DNA of 64,000 nt from Natronomonas halophila (GCF_013391085.1 NZ_CP058334.1:1550001-1614000); one strand, 5' to 3'; counted from the first letter of the stretch, positions 41,741 through 51,210 are shown. A program made the numbers and translations. The notes: generated by a model from the letters alone, not told the origin.

Positions 41741-43267
41741 GTGGTTTCGGGGACACTCTATCGACGGGGGATATGCGTAGCCGCCTGCGTAGCGCTGGCG
41801 TTCCTGCTCGCGGCGGCCGTCCCGGCGCCGGCCGCGGCGGATCACGACACGACGAGCGACCGCTTCGACGACAACCGGACCGACGACTGGGGAGACCACG
41901 ACTACCGGGAGACGAACGCCACGGACGCCGTATCCGACCGGTCGATACTCGACCGGAACACGACCCACGTCGACCTCGTGAACGGTACCGTCGGGAACGC
42001 GACCGTAGCGAGAGCGCTGGCCGAGGACCTCGATGGCGTCTCCGCGTCGGACCTCATGAGCGACAACGGGACGGTCCACGAGCGCGCGCTCCAAAACCTC
42101 ACGGCCGAGGAGGCCGAGGCGCTCGCGAACCATTCGGCCCTGTCGGTGAACGCGTCGGTGCTGCTCGAGTTCGAGACCGACCCACAGCGGGCCGAGGAGC
42201 GGGCACTCGACGACAGCGGCGACGGCGCCGGGTCGACTCCCGAGGAGACCGGCAACGACGCCGATTCGACGGTCGGTGTCGTCCTCGACGCCGACATCGT
42301 GCCGGCCGACCGGCGGATGGGACTGAACGCACGGGTGCTGCCGGGCGTGGCCGTGCCGATGACGGCATCGTCGCTGGGCGCTGACCCGGTCGCCGTCAAC
42401 CGAACCGAATCCACAACCGCGAACGACGCCTCCTCGTCGACCGGCGGGACGGCTACGCGCTCCGGTGGCAGCGACGAAACGGCGACGCAGGGCGCCGGGA
42501 GCGGGGAGACCGCCGAGACACCGACGCCGGACGACTCGTCGGAAGCGGCCGACGGGACGAACGCCACGGCGGGTGTGTTCGACGCCCCGACGACGCTCGA
42601 TGGCGTCCTCGATAGCGGGGCGCCGCTTGCACCCGCCTCGCTTTTCGCGATGGGTCTGCTGACGGTCGTGACGCGGCCGTGGGTCGGCTTCCTGTCGACG
42701 GGCGCCGTCCTGTTCGGCGACTGGCTGGGCCGATTCGGCGTCCTCTTCCGGTTCGGCCGGTCGTCCTCGACCGACCCGCTGGAACACGAGACCCGCACGC
42801 TGATTCACGACCATCTTCAGGAGGTGCCCGGGGAGAGCCTCACGGAACTATCGGAGACGCTCGACGTGCCGCTTTCGACGCTCAGACACCATCTCAAAGT
42901 GCTCGAACGCGAGGGCGAAATCGTCTCACACAAACAGCGCAACCGGCGTCGGTTCTACCCGCTGGGGGCGGAACACGAAGCGCTCACGGCCGCGCTCGCG
43001 GAGGACACCAGCGCGGACATCATCGAAACGCTTCGACGGCGCGGGTCGGCCACCGTTGGCGAGGTCGTCGACGCCGTCGACCGGAGTTACAGCACGGTTT
43101 CCTATCACCTCTCGCGGCTGGCCGAGGACGGCCTCGTCGTTCAGCGAACCGAGGGCAGACAGACGGTTTCTCGGCTCGATTCGTCGGTCGAATCCCATCT
43201 GGGGCCGACCTCCGAACCCGAATCGACGGAGTTCAGCGGGCGGAACGGCGAGGCCACCGCCGACTGA
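41741..43267 (+). CDS. Membrane-spanning sensor with two C-terminal winged-helix domains
   Basis: 508 residues from GTG 41741; the frame has no ATG or other GTG upstream before a stop. Signal peptide (11-34), an extracellular domain of about 170 residues rich in N-x-S/T sequons, a Ser/Thr/Gly/Glu stalk, two hydrophobic helices (about 292-310 and 316-336), then two tandem winged helices: LSETLDVPLSTLRHHLKVLEREGEIVS and VDAVDRSYSTVSYHLSRLAEDGLVV. The outside-sensor/inside-DNA-binding layout marks a one-component membrane regulator. It is divergent from the secreted subtilase and could control it. Ligand unknown. Confidence 0.8.
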   Translation: MVSGTLYRRGICVAACVALAFLLAAAVPAPAAADHDTTSDRFDDNRTDDWGDHDYRETNATDAVSDRSILDRNTTHVDLVNGTVGNATVARALAEDLDGVSASDLMSDNGTVHERALQNLTAEEAEALANHSALSVNASVLLEFETDPQRAEERALDDSGDGAGSTPEETGNDADSTVGVVLDADIVPADRRMGLNARVLPGVAVPMTASSLGADPVAVNRTESTTANDASSSTGGTATRSGGSDETATQGAGSGETAETPTPDDSSEAADGTNATAGVFDAPTTLDGVLDSGAPLAPASLFAMGLLTVVTRPWVGFLSTGAVLFGDWLGRFGVLFRFGRSSSTDPLEHETRTLIHDHLQEVPGESLTELSETLDVPLSTLRHHLKVLEREGEIVSHKQRNRRRFYPLGAEHEALTAALAEDTSADIIETLRRRGSATVGEVVDAVDRSYSTVSYHLSRLAEDGLVVQRTEGRQTVSRLDSSVESHLGPTSEPESTEFSGRNGEATAD

Positions 43268-43294
43268 CACCGGCCGACGGCAAGAGTCGGGGTT

Positions 43295-44302
43295 TCAGTC
43301 CCGGATTTCGCCGGACCGCTCGCTCAACAGGTCGACCATCTCGACCAGCAGCGCGACGATGAGCGGGCCGGCGATGATGCCGATGACGCCGACGGTCAGG
43401 ACGCCGCCGACGAAGCCGACGAAATAGAGGCTCGCCGGCAGGTTCGCCTGTCTCGTCGCCAACCGCGGGCGGATGAGGATGTCCGGAAGGACACCGATAA
43501 CCACCGTCCCGAGCACGATGACGGCGATGGCCCGGTCGGTCATTCCGATGAGGAAATCGTAGCCGCCGAGCGCGATAGCGAGCATGCCGGGGCCGACGAT
43601 GGGGAAGAACTGGAGGATGGCCGACAGCACCGCCAGCACGAAGACATCGTCGTAGCCGAGCGTGAAGAAGACGACCAGCGCGACCGGGAAGGTGAGGACG
43701 GCCGTCGCCGCCTGAATGATATACAGGGCATAGAGGGTGCCGCCGATCCGGTTGTGGAGCGCCCGGATGACGTCGTGATAGGACGGCGGCGTGATTTCGA
43801 AAGCCGCCCGGCCGACGGCGTTGGGCCGCAACAGCAGGCCGTAGAGGACGATGGTAAACAGCGTCAACTGGAGGGTGATGAAGACCGAATCGGCCGCAAT
43901 CGAGAAGGCCAACTCCCGGAGGGCCTCGGACGTGCTGTTGACGAGGCTGACGACGTCGACGACGTAGGTAAAGCCGAACGCTTCGATTGGCAGTTCGTCG
44001 GGGAGGTTCCCGAGCAGTTCGATGATGGCGCTGCGGCGGCGGAACAGCGTCCACGCGATGGGCGCCAGCAGGACGACCACGGCCACGAACGCGACCATGG
44101 TGACGATACCGCTGGCGATGCGGTTCGGCACGCTGCGGTCGACGAGGCGCTGACGGAGGGGGTAGAGGACGTAGGCGACCGTAATCGCGAAGAAGACGGT
44201 CTCGACGACCGCCCAGAGGATGCCGACGGCGATCAAGCCGATGCCGACGAGCAACCCAGCGAGGACGTATCGCCGGCGGCGAAGCGATGACACAACACCC
44301 AT
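43295..44302 (-). CDS. AI-2E/PerM-family membrane permease
   Basis: 335 residues with about eight transmembrane helices. Family landmarks: paired N-terminal helices, the amphipathic central region ELLGNLPDELPIEAFGF, then FFPIVGPGMLAIALGGYDFLIG and VLPDILIRPRLATRQANLPASLYFVGFVGGVLTVGVIGIIAGPLIVALLVE typical of the C-terminal half. Members export diverse small molecules or sodium; the name from AI-2 does not define the substrate. Divergent from the ABC importer, convergent with the regulator gene. Confidence 0.85.
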   Translation of the reverse strand: MGVVSSLRRRRYVLAGLLVGIGLIAVGILWAVVETVFFAITVAYVLYPLRQRLVDRSVPNRIASGIVTMVAFVAVVVLLAPIAWTLFRRRSAIIELLGNLPDELPIEAFGFTYVVDVVSLVNSTSEALRELAFSIAADSVFITLQLTLFTIVLYGLLLRPNAVGRAAFEITPPSYHDVIRALHNRIGGTLYALYIIQAATAVLTFPVALVVFFTLGYDDVFVLAVLSAILQFFPIVGPGMLAIALGGYDFLIGMTDRAIAVIVLGTVVIGVLPDILIRPRLATRQANLPASLYFVGFVGGVLTVGVIGIIAGPLIVALLVEMVDLLSERSGEIRD

Positions 44303-44377
44303 TCAGCGGGCGAGGGCAAAACCGTTTCCCGGCCACGACACGGGCGACTTAAGTACACGCAGAAATACCACCCGGTA

Positions 44378-45415
44378 ATGAAGCGACGGACGTTCATCGC
44401 CGGCGTCGGTGCTGGCGTTACGGCGACGGCTGGCTGTCTCGGCTATCAACAGGAACCCGGCGACGGCGTCGTGACCGTCGCGACCTACGACTCCTTCGTC
44501 GACGGCGAGGAACCCGTCGGCCCGTGGCTGAAAGAGCGGTTCGAAGCCCAACGCGACGACGACGTCACCATCGAGTTTCAGGTGCCCGAAGCGGGCGTCA
44601 ACCAGTACATCCAGCGCGCCAAGCAGGACGCGCCAATCGAGGCGGACCTCTATGTCGGCCTCAACGTCGACGAACTCATCCGCATCGACGACGAACTCGA
44701 TTCGGCGCTTTTCGACAGCCTCTCGGGGCAACTCGAACGGAGCGACCGGGTTCTCGACGAACTCCGCTTCGACCCCGACGGCCGGGCGGTCCCCTACGAC
44801 ACCGGCTACATCAGCCTCGTCTACGACGAAGAGGAGGTCGAACCCGAGACGTTCGAGGACCTGACCGCCGAGCGGAACCGCGGTGACCTCATCGTCCAGA
44901 ACGCCCAGCAGTCGGACCCCGGCCGGGCGTTCCTGCTGTGGACCATCCACGAGTTCGGCGCGGACGGCTACCTCGACTACTGGCAGGACCTGCAGGACAA
45001 CGACGTGCGCGTCCTCGGGTCGTGGGACGACGCCTACAACGCCTACCTCGAAGAGGAGGCGCCGATGGTCGTCTCCTACTCGACCGACCAGGTCTACTAC
45101 GGCGACACCCCGCGCCACCAGGTCGGCTTCCTCAACGACCAGGGCTATGCCAACCCCGAGGGGATGGCCCGCTTCGCGGACGCCGACGACCCCGACGCGA
45201 CCGTCGACCTCATGGAGTTCATGCTGACGCCCGAGGCGCAGGGCGAAATCGCCCAGCGGAACGTCCAGTTCCCGGCGGTCGACGACGCCGAACTCGACGA
45301 GGAGTTCTCCCAGTTCGCCCACGTCCCGCCCGAGCCGGTTACCTTCTCGTACGACGAACTGGCCGGCAACCTCGACGGCTGGGTCGAGGACTGGGCCCGA
45401 CAGGTCGCCCAATAA
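44378..45415 (+). CDS. ABC importer substrate-binding lipoprotein (thiamine/iron type)
   Basis: 345 residues. N-terminal MKRRTFIAGVGAGVTATAGC combines a Tat-like RR with a lipobox ending at Cys20, so it is a lipid-anchored binding protein exported folded. The body matches the ThiB/AfuA type-2 fold: VTVATYDSFVDGEEPVGPWLKERFEAQ, RAVPYDTGYISLVYDEEEVEPETFEDL, SDPGRAFLLWTI. Proteins with this pattern in haloarchaea are usually called thiamine-binding. A CTTAAGT box lies about 28 bases upstream; there is no room for a TPP riboswitch. First gene of a three-gene importer. Confidence 0.8.
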   Translation: MKRRTFIAGVGAGVTATAGCLGYQQEPGDGVVTVATYDSFVDGEEPVGPWLKERFEAQRDDDVTIEFQVPEAGVNQYIQRAKQDAPIEADLYVGLNVDELIRIDDELDSALFDSLSGQLERSDRVLDELRFDPDGRAVPYDTGYISLVYDEEEVEPETFEDLTAERNRGDLIVQNAQQSDPGRAFLLWTIHEFGADGYLDYWQDLQDNDVRVLGSWDDAYNAYLEEEAPMVVSYSTDQVYYGDTPRHQVGFLNDQGYANPEGMARFADADDPDATVDLMEFMLTPEAQGEIAQRNVQFPAVDDAELDEEFSQFAHVPPEPVTFSYDELAGNLDGWVEDWARQVAQ

Positions 45416-45418
45416 GCA

Positions 45419-47101
45419 ATGGCCGGCCGACGAGGACGCCCCGAACGACCGTTTCTCGTTGCCGGAGCAGTCACGGCCGCGCTGCTGGTCGTCCTGCTGT
45501 ATTACCCCGTCGCCAGCGTCCTCGTGGAGGCCATTTTCGAGGACGGACAACCGACGCTTTCTCCGCTGCTCGACGTCCTCGCCGACCCCTTTTACTGGGA
45601 CCTGTTCGGCTTTACCGCCTATCAGGCGACCCTCTCGACGCTTTTGAGCCTCGCGCTCGGCCTCCCGGGCGCCTACGTCCTCGCGCGCTACGGGTTCCCC
45701 GGCCGCCGCACCGTCCAGTCGCTGACGCTCGTCCCCTTCGTCCTGCCGTCCATCATGGTCGCGGTCGGCTTCGCCGCCATGTTCGGGACGAACGGCCCGC
45801 TGAATCAGGCGCTGGCGGGGCTCGGCTTGCCGAAACTCGAATTGATGTTCACGCTGAAAATCATCGTGCTCGCCCACGCCTTCTACAACGCGCCGCTGGT
45901 CGCCCGTATCGTCGCCGCGGCGTGGCAGAGCGTCGACGCCCGCACCGTCGAGACCGCCCGCAGTCTCGGCGCCTCGCCGCGGCGGGCGTTCCGTGACGTG
46001 GTCGTCCCGCAACTCGCGCCCGCCGTGCTGACCAGCGCCCTGCTCGTGTTCATCTTCACGTTCATGTCCTTCCCCATCGTGCTGGCGCTGGGGGGCCTCG
46101 AACTCGCGACCGTCGAGGTGTGGCTCTACGACCGGATTCGGACGCTCCGACTGCAGGAGGCCGCGGCGCTCGCAGTGCTGGAAGCCATCATCACGCTCGG
46201 CCTGACCTACGCCTATCTCCACTACGAGACGGCACAGGCCGCAAGTGGTGGCGTCGCGCCGCGCCCTCCGGCCCGAAAGCGCCTGTTCGCGAAACTCGAC
46301 GCCAAGCGCCTCGCAATCGCCGGGTATGCCGTCGTCATCGCCGTCGTCTTCGTCGGCCCCATCGTCTCGATGCTGCTCGCGAGCGTCACCGACCTCGACG
46401 GGTCGCTTTCCCTTCGCTACTACGAGTTCCTGCTGGCCCGCCGGGACGTGGTCGTGGGCACCCAACCGGACGTGGCCATTCGCAACTCCCTCGTCTTCGC
46501 TGTCGGCGCAGTCGCCCTCGCGGTACCGATGGGCGTCGTCGTCTCGCTGGCGACCGCACGGGATACGCTGACCGCGCGCGTGGTCGGGACGCTCGCGATG
46601 TTGCCCTTCGCCGTCTCGGGTATCGTCGTCGGTTTCGGTCTGCTGCAGACGGTCGTCTTCGGCGTCGAGGTGGCGGGCCTCCGGATTCAGGTGACCGGCG
46701 CCGTCGCCATCGTCGCCGCCCACGCCGTCGGTGCCTACCCCTTCGTCGTCCGCACTGTCGCGCCGGCGCTGTCGTCGATGGACGATTCGTTGGTCGAATC
46801 CTCCCGCGCGCTCGGGGCCTCGCGCACCCGCGCGCTACTCGATATCGAGTTGCCGCTGGTCGCGCCCGCCGTCGCCGCCGGCGCGGCCTTCGCCTTCGCC
46901 ATCAGCATCGGCGAGTTTAACGCCACCATCGTCCTCGTGGAGGGCGGCGGGTCCTACACCATGCCCGTCGCCGTCGAGCGCTATCTCGCCGAGCGGACGC
47001 TCGGACCCGCAACCGCGATGGGGTCGGTGCTCCTCCTCGTGACGGGCGTCAGTTTCGTGGTCATCGAACGCGTCGGCGGATACGGAGGCTTCGAGCGATG
47101 A
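45419..47101 (+). CDS. ABC importer permease with two fused membrane domains (thiamine/iron type)
   Basis: 560 residues starting three bases after the binding-protein stop. Twelve or so helices in two halves, each with an EAA loop for contact with the ATPase: VETARSLGASPRRAFRDVVVPQLAPAV (about 178-204) and VESSRALGASRTRALLDIELPLVAPAV (about 460-486). Two-domain permeases of this kind are ThiP and FbpB/AfuB. The last bases overlap a short ATG and the ATPase start is 14 bases on. Substrate is set by the binding protein. Confidence 0.85.
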   Translation: MAGRRGRPERPFLVAGAVTAALLVVLLYYPVASVLVEAIFEDGQPTLSPLLDVLADPFYWDLFGFTAYQATLSTLLSLALGLPGAYVLARYGFPGRRTVQSLTLVPFVLPSIMVAVGFAAMFGTNGPLNQALAGLGLPKLELMFTLKIIVLAHAFYNAPLVARIVAAAWQSVDARTVETARSLGASPRRAFRDVVVPQLAPAVLTSALLVFIFTFMSFPIVLALGGLELATVEVWLYDRIRTLRLQEAAALAVLEAIITLGLTYAYLHYETAQAASGGVAPRPPARKRLFAKLDAKRLAIAGYAVVIAVVFVGPIVSMLLASVTDLDGSLSLRYYEFLLARRDVVVGTQPDVAIRNSLVFAVGAVALAVPMGVVVSLATARDTLTARVVGTLAMLPFAVSGIVVGFGLLQTVVFGVEVAGLRIQVTGAVAIVAAHAVGAYPFVVRTVAPALSSMDDSLVESSRALGASRTRALLDIELPLVAPAVAAGAAFAFAISIGEFNATIVLVEGGGSYTMPVAVERYLAERTLGPATAMGSVLLLVTGVSFVVIERVGGYGGFER

Positions 47102-47114
47102 CGAGGTGGCACGA

Positions 47115-48176
47115 ATGGAGGTAACGCTGGACGGCGTCGCCAAGCGCTACGGCGAAACGACGGCCCTGGAAGACGTGTCGCTGGCCATCGAGGACGGCGA
47201 GTTCTTCACATTGGTGGGGCCGTCGGGCTGCGGGAAGACGACGACGCTCCGTCTGCTGGCCGGCTTCGAGGAACCGACCGAAGGCACGGTTCGCTTCGAC
47301 GGTGAGGACGTTGCCGGCCGGCCGCCGGAGGCCCGCGATATCGGCATCGTGTTCCAGAACTACGCGCTGTTCCCGCACATGAGCGTCGCCGAGAACGTCG
47401 GCTACGGCCTGCGCTTTTCGGAGCCGCCGGGCGGCGTTTCGACCGAGGAGCGCATCACCCAACTGCTCGACCTCGTGGGACTGGAAGGCTTCGACGACCG
47501 CGACCCGACGGAACTCTCCGGGGGCCAACAGCAGCGCGTCGCCCTCGCGCGGGCGCTGGCGCCCGGCCCCGAGGTGCTCCTGTTGGACGAACCGATGAGC
47601 GCGCTGGACGCCCGCCTCCGGGAGCGCCTTCGGCGCGACGTTCGGGACATCCAGCAGGAACTCGGCGTCACCACCGTCTACGTCACCCACGACCAGGCCG
47701 AGGCGATGGCCGTCTCCGACCGCGTGGCCGTGATGCACGACGGCCGGGTCGAACAGGTCGGCGACCCCCGTGACCTCTACCGTCGCCCCCGGACCCGGTT
47801 CGTCGCGGAGTTCCTCGGTGAGAACAACGTCTTCGACGCGCAGGTCGTTACCACGAACCGTGCCAGGGAACGAACTGCAAGTGAAACGGAGGGGTGCACG
47901 GTTCGCGTCGGGGATGCGGATTTCGAACTCTCTCGGGTGGAACCGCCGTCCGACGGGCGTCTGACGTTCTGTGTCCGGCCCGCCGCCTTCGAAAAAGGAA
48001 CTGGACGGAATCGCCTCACCGGCGAGGTCGTCGACAGCGAGTTCCTCGGGGAGACGACCCGAGTGTGGCTGGAGTGGGAGGGTCGGCGCGTGGTCGCCGC
48101 GCTCGACGACCCGCCCGAGTCGGGGTCGCTGACGGTTGGCTTCGACCCCGATGACGCGTGGGTGCTGGACGACTAA
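47115..48176 (+). CDS. ABC importer ATP-binding protein (thiamine/iron/spermidine type)
   Basis: 353 residues from ATG 47115, which has GAGGTG nine bases upstream; a GTG nine bases earlier is less likely. Walker A GPSGCGKTTTLR, Q-loop FQNYALFPHM, signature LSGGQQQRVALARAL, Walker B VLLLDEPMSALD, switch THDQAEA. A C-terminal extension of about 120 residues forms a TOBE domain (EFLGENNVFDAQVV... LTFCVRPAAFEKG). It powers the adjacent two-domain permease. Third gene of the operon. Confidence 0.88.
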   Translation: MEVTLDGVAKRYGETTALEDVSLAIEDGEFFTLVGPSGCGKTTTLRLLAGFEEPTEGTVRFDGEDVAGRPPEARDIGIVFQNYALFPHMSVAENVGYGLRFSEPPGGVSTEERITQLLDLVGLEGFDDRDPTELSGGQQQRVALARALAPGPEVLLLDEPMSALDARLRERLRRDVRDIQQELGVTTVYVTHDQAEAMAVSDRVAVMHDGRVEQVGDPRDLYRRPRTRFVAEFLGENNVFDAQVVTTNRARERTASETEGCTVRVGDADFELSRVEPPSDGRLTFCVRPAAFEKGTGRNRLTGEVVDSEFLGETTRVWLEWEGRRVVAALDDPPESGSLTVGFDPDDAWVLDD

Positions 48177-48185
48177 CGGCCGGCC

Positions 48186-48410
48186 TTACTCCCAGGAGAC
48201 GTCCTTCCGAATACCCTTCAGGGTGCGCGAAATCATCCAGACGACGAGCAGGAACGGGAGCAGTGGGACGAGCAACAACAGCAGGCCGGCGCCGACAGCG
48301 AGCCAGAGATTGCTCGTTTCCCCGTCGCGTGAAACCCGATTTCGGAGCGCGAGTCCCCCGGTCGAAGCGGTACCCTCGGACATACCTCCCCATTGGGACG
48401 CATCCGACAT
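48186..48410 (-). CDS. Small single-helix membrane protein
   Basis: 74 residues (or 65 from ATG 48383). N-terminal soluble part is Gly/Ser/Thr-rich (MSEGTASTGGLALRNRVSRDG); one long hydrophobic helix LWLAVGAGLLLLLVPLLPFLLVVWMI (about 35-60); basic C-terminus SRTLKGIRKDVSWE. No known motif. Its 3' end converges on the ATPase gene with nine bases between; its 5' end faces leuS. Confidence 0.55.
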   Translation of the reverse strand: MSDASQWGGMSEGTASTGGLALRNRVSRDGETSNLWLAVGAGLLLLLVPLLPFLLVVWMISRTLKGIRKDVSWE

Positions 48411-48453
48411 GAGCCTTCGTGTGACCGGACAGCCGGATTCGTCGGATGGAAAG

Positions 48454-48459
48454 TTTAAG
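48454..48459. promoter_or_regulatory. TATA-like box between the small membrane protein and leuS
   Basis: TTTAAG in GAAAGTTTAAGGGCC is 37-42 bases before the leuS ATG. Read on the other strand the same place gives CCTTAAAC about 45 bases before the small membrane protein ATG, so one AT island may serve both directions. Confidence 0.4.
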
Positions 48460-48495
48460 GGCCGAACCGGCGGTACCTTCGATAACTTCCTCTCT

Positions 48496-51135
48496 ATGCA
48501 CGACGACGGCTACGACCACACGGCGGTCGAACGACGGTGGCAGGAGGCGTGGGACGACGCCTCGGTGTATCGAACGCCCGACGACGTCTCCGACCCGACG
48601 TACGTCCTCGGCATGTATCCCTACCCCTCCGGACAACTTCACATGGGCCACGTCCGCAACTACACGATTACGGACGCCTACGCCCGTTACCGGCGGATGC
48701 GCGGCGACGACGTCCTCCACCCGATGGGCTGGGACGCCTTCGGACTCCCGGCCGAAAACGCGGCCAAGGAACGCGATACGAACCCCCGCGATTGGACCTT
48801 CGACTGCATCGACACGATGCGCGGTCAGATGGAGTCGATGGGCTTCGGCTACGACTGGGACCGCGAGGTCACAACCTGCAAGCCCCGCTACTACAAGTGG
48901 AATCAGTGGCTGTTCCGCCGGTTCGTCGAGGAGGACCTCGCCGAGCGCCGGGACGCCGAGGTCAACTGGTGTCCCTCCTGTGAGACGGTGCTGGCCGACG
49001 AGCAGGTCGAAGGCGACGCCGAACTCTGCTGGCGCTGTGACACGCCCGTCGAGCAGCGCGAACTCGAACAGTGGTTCCTGAAGATTACCGACTACGCGGA
49101 CGAACTGGTCGACGACATCGACGACCTCGAAGGCTGGCCCGACTCCGTCCGGCAGATGCAGCGCAACTGGATCGGCCGGCAGTACGGAACCCAGCTAGAG
49201 TTCGAAATCGAGGACTACGGTTCCGTCGAAGCGTTCACGACGCGGGTCGACACCATCTTCGGCGCGACGTTCTTCGCCCTGGCGCCGGACCACCCTATCA
49301 GCGAGCAGTTGGCCGAGGAGGACGCCGACGTCCGTCACTTCATCGAGGAGGAGGCCGACCCGGACGGCGACGAACCCAACGGCGTCGAGACGGACCTGAC
49401 CGCGACGAACCCGGTCACCGGCGAGGAGATTCCGGTCTTCGTCGCCGACTTCGTCCTCTCGGACGTCGGCACCGGCGCGCTGATGGGCGTGCCCGCCCAC
49501 GACAACCGCGACCACGACTTCGCCGAGAAAATGGGCGTCGACATCGACCCCGTCATCGCCCCGAGCGAGGACGAGGTGCCCGACGTCAGCGAGGAAGCCT
49601 ACACCGAGGACGGCGTGCTGGTCAACTCCGGCGACTACAGCGGCCTCGACAGCGAGACGGCCCGCGAACGCCTGACGGAGGACATCGACAGCGCCGAACT
49701 CGACACCCAGTACCGACTGCGCGACTGGGGTATCTCCCGGCAGCGCTATTGGGGGACGCCGATTCCGGTCGTCCACTGCGAGGACTGCGGCCCCGTCCTG
49801 GTGCCCGAGGAGGACCTGCCCGTCGAACTGCCGGAGTTCATCAACACTACCGGCAACCCCCTCGACGCCGCCGAGGAGTGGAAGCAGACCACCTGTCCCG
49901 ACTGTGGCGCCGAGGCGACCCGCGAGACGGACACGATGGACACCTTCGTCGACTCCTCGTGGTACTTCCTGCGCTACGTCTCGCCGGACCTCGACGACGC
50001 GCCGTTCGACTTAGAGCGGGCCAACGACTGGATGCCCGTCGACCAGTACGTCGGCGGCATCGAACACGCCGTGATGCACCTGCTCTACAGCCGCTTCGTC
50101 ACGAAGGTGCTGGCCGACACCGAGGACCTCGACCACCGCGAACCGTTCGAGAACCTGCTGGCCCAGGGGATGGTCCAGCTGGAAGGCGAGAAGATGTCCA
50201 AATCCAAGGGCAACGTCGTCTCCCCGCAGGCCATCGTCGAGGAGTACGGCGCCGACACCGCCCGCCTGTTCATGATGCAGGCCGCCCAGCCCGAACGCGA
50301 CTTCGACTGGACCGACGAAGGCGCCCGCTCCGCGTATGCCTTCCTGACCCGCCTGAAGGACACGGTCGAGGCGTTAACCACCGGCGACGTGGAAACGACC
50401 GACGACCCCGGTTCGGTCGCCGGCTACGTCGACGACGAAATCGAGGCCGCCGTCGCCGTCGCCACCGAGGAGTACGACGACCTGACGTTCAACACCGCCC
50501 TGCGGGAGGCCCAGGACCTCGTCAGCACGCTCCGACAGTACCGCGACTATACTGCGGTCGACGCCGACACCTTCGAGGCCGGCCTCGAAACCGCGCTGAA
50601 ACTGCTGGCGCCCGTCACGCCCCACGTCGTCGAGGAACTGTGGGAGACGCTGGGCTACGATGGCTTCGCCGTCGACGCCGAATGGCCCGACACGGAAGCC
50701 GACCGCGAGACGGCCGAACGGCGCCGTCGCCTCGTCCAGAACACCCGCGAGGACGTCCGGGAGATCAGCGACGTCGCCGGTATTCCGAACCCCGAGCGCA
50801 TCGACATCGTTGTCACGCCGGAGTGGAAGTACGACGCGCTGAACATCGCCATCGACAGCGACGCGCCGAACCTCATCGGCGAACTGATGCAACACGACGA
50901 CATCAAACGGCACGGCGACGACGCCGCCTCCTACGGACAGGACCTGCAGGCGAACCGTGAGGCCCTGCAGGAGACGCTGGACCCCGAAACCGAGTACGAG
51001 GCCCTGCAGTCCGCGGCGTGGCTGGTCGAACGGGAGTTCGACGCCGAGGTCCGGGTGCTGACCGCCGAGGAAGCGCCCGACAGCGTGGCGAACAAGGCCG
51101 AACCCGGCCGACCCGCGATTAACATCGAGGAGTAG
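48496..51135 (+). CDS. leuS: Leucine--tRNA ligase
   Basis: 879 residues from ATG 48496 (MHDDGYDHTAVERRWQEAW), which matches the family N-terminus; the open frame continues far upstream but without family sequence. Class-I signatures: HIGH as HMGH (49-52) and KMSKS (566-570). The zinc-type insert WCPSCETVLADEQV...CWRCDTPVEQRELEQWF and the CP1 editing domain with VFTTRVDTIFGATF are present. The HMGH...PYPSGQLHMGHVRNY form and LEQWF are of the bacterial LeuRS type, which haloarchaea use. It charges tRNA-Leu. Confidence 0.96.
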   Translation: MHDDGYDHTAVERRWQEAWDDASVYRTPDDVSDPTYVLGMYPYPSGQLHMGHVRNYTITDAYARYRRMRGDDVLHPMGWDAFGLPAENAAKERDTNPRDWTFDCIDTMRGQMESMGFGYDWDREVTTCKPRYYKWNQWLFRRFVEEDLAERRDAEVNWCPSCETVLADEQVEGDAELCWRCDTPVEQRELEQWFLKITDYADELVDDIDDLEGWPDSVRQMQRNWIGRQYGTQLEFEIEDYGSVEAFTTRVDTIFGATFFALAPDHPISEQLAEEDADVRHFIEEEADPDGDEPNGVETDLTATNPVTGEEIPVFVADFVLSDVGTGALMGVPAHDNRDHDFAEKMGVDIDPVIAPSEDEVPDVSEEAYTEDGVLVNSGDYSGLDSETARERLTEDIDSAELDTQYRLRDWGISRQRYWGTPIPVVHCEDCGPVLVPEEDLPVELPEFINTTGNPLDAAEEWKQTTCPDCGAEATRETDTMDTFVDSSWYFLRYVSPDLDDAPFDLERANDWMPVDQYVGGIEHAVMHLLYSRFVTKVLADTEDLDHREPFENLLAQGMVQLEGEKMSKSKGNVVSPQAIVEEYGADTARLFMMQAAQPERDFDWTDEGARSAYAFLTRLKDTVEALTTGDVETTDDPGSVAGYVDDEIEAAVAVATEEYDDLTFNTALREAQDLVSTLRQYRDYTAVDADTFEAGLETALKLLAPVTPHVVEELWETLGYDGFAVDAEWPDTEADRETAERRRRLVQNTREDVREISDVAGIPNPERIDIVVTPEWKYDALNIAIDSDAPNLIGELMQHDDIKRHGDDAASYGQDLQANREALQETLDPETEYEALQSAAWLVEREFDAEVRVLTAEEAPDSVANKAEPGRPAINIEE

Positions 51136-51210
51136 GCCGTCGCTGTTCGCGGGGTTTTCTCGCAGGCGCCGCTATCGAGGGAATCGTCAAAAAATACGAG
51201 TCGCGTCCCC

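Noticed and set aside
44303-44377. TPP riboswitch before the thiamine-type importer
   Set aside because: Only about 30 bases separate the TATA-like box from the ATG, and no THI-box sequence is seen.
44303-46723. Long minus-strand open frame of 806 codons opposite the ABC importer
   Set aside because: It is antisense to three well-supported genes, rich in Arg/Gly/Asp/Val with no family motif, and exists because high GC leaves few stop codons. The same applies to long antisense frames at 2359-3714, 6748-8277, 20732-22402, 26858-28201 and 38832-40604.
48136-48495. Extended leuS N-terminus from 48136
   Set aside because: It runs through the end of the ABC ATPase gene and the small membrane protein. 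The family start and promoter position support ATG 48496.
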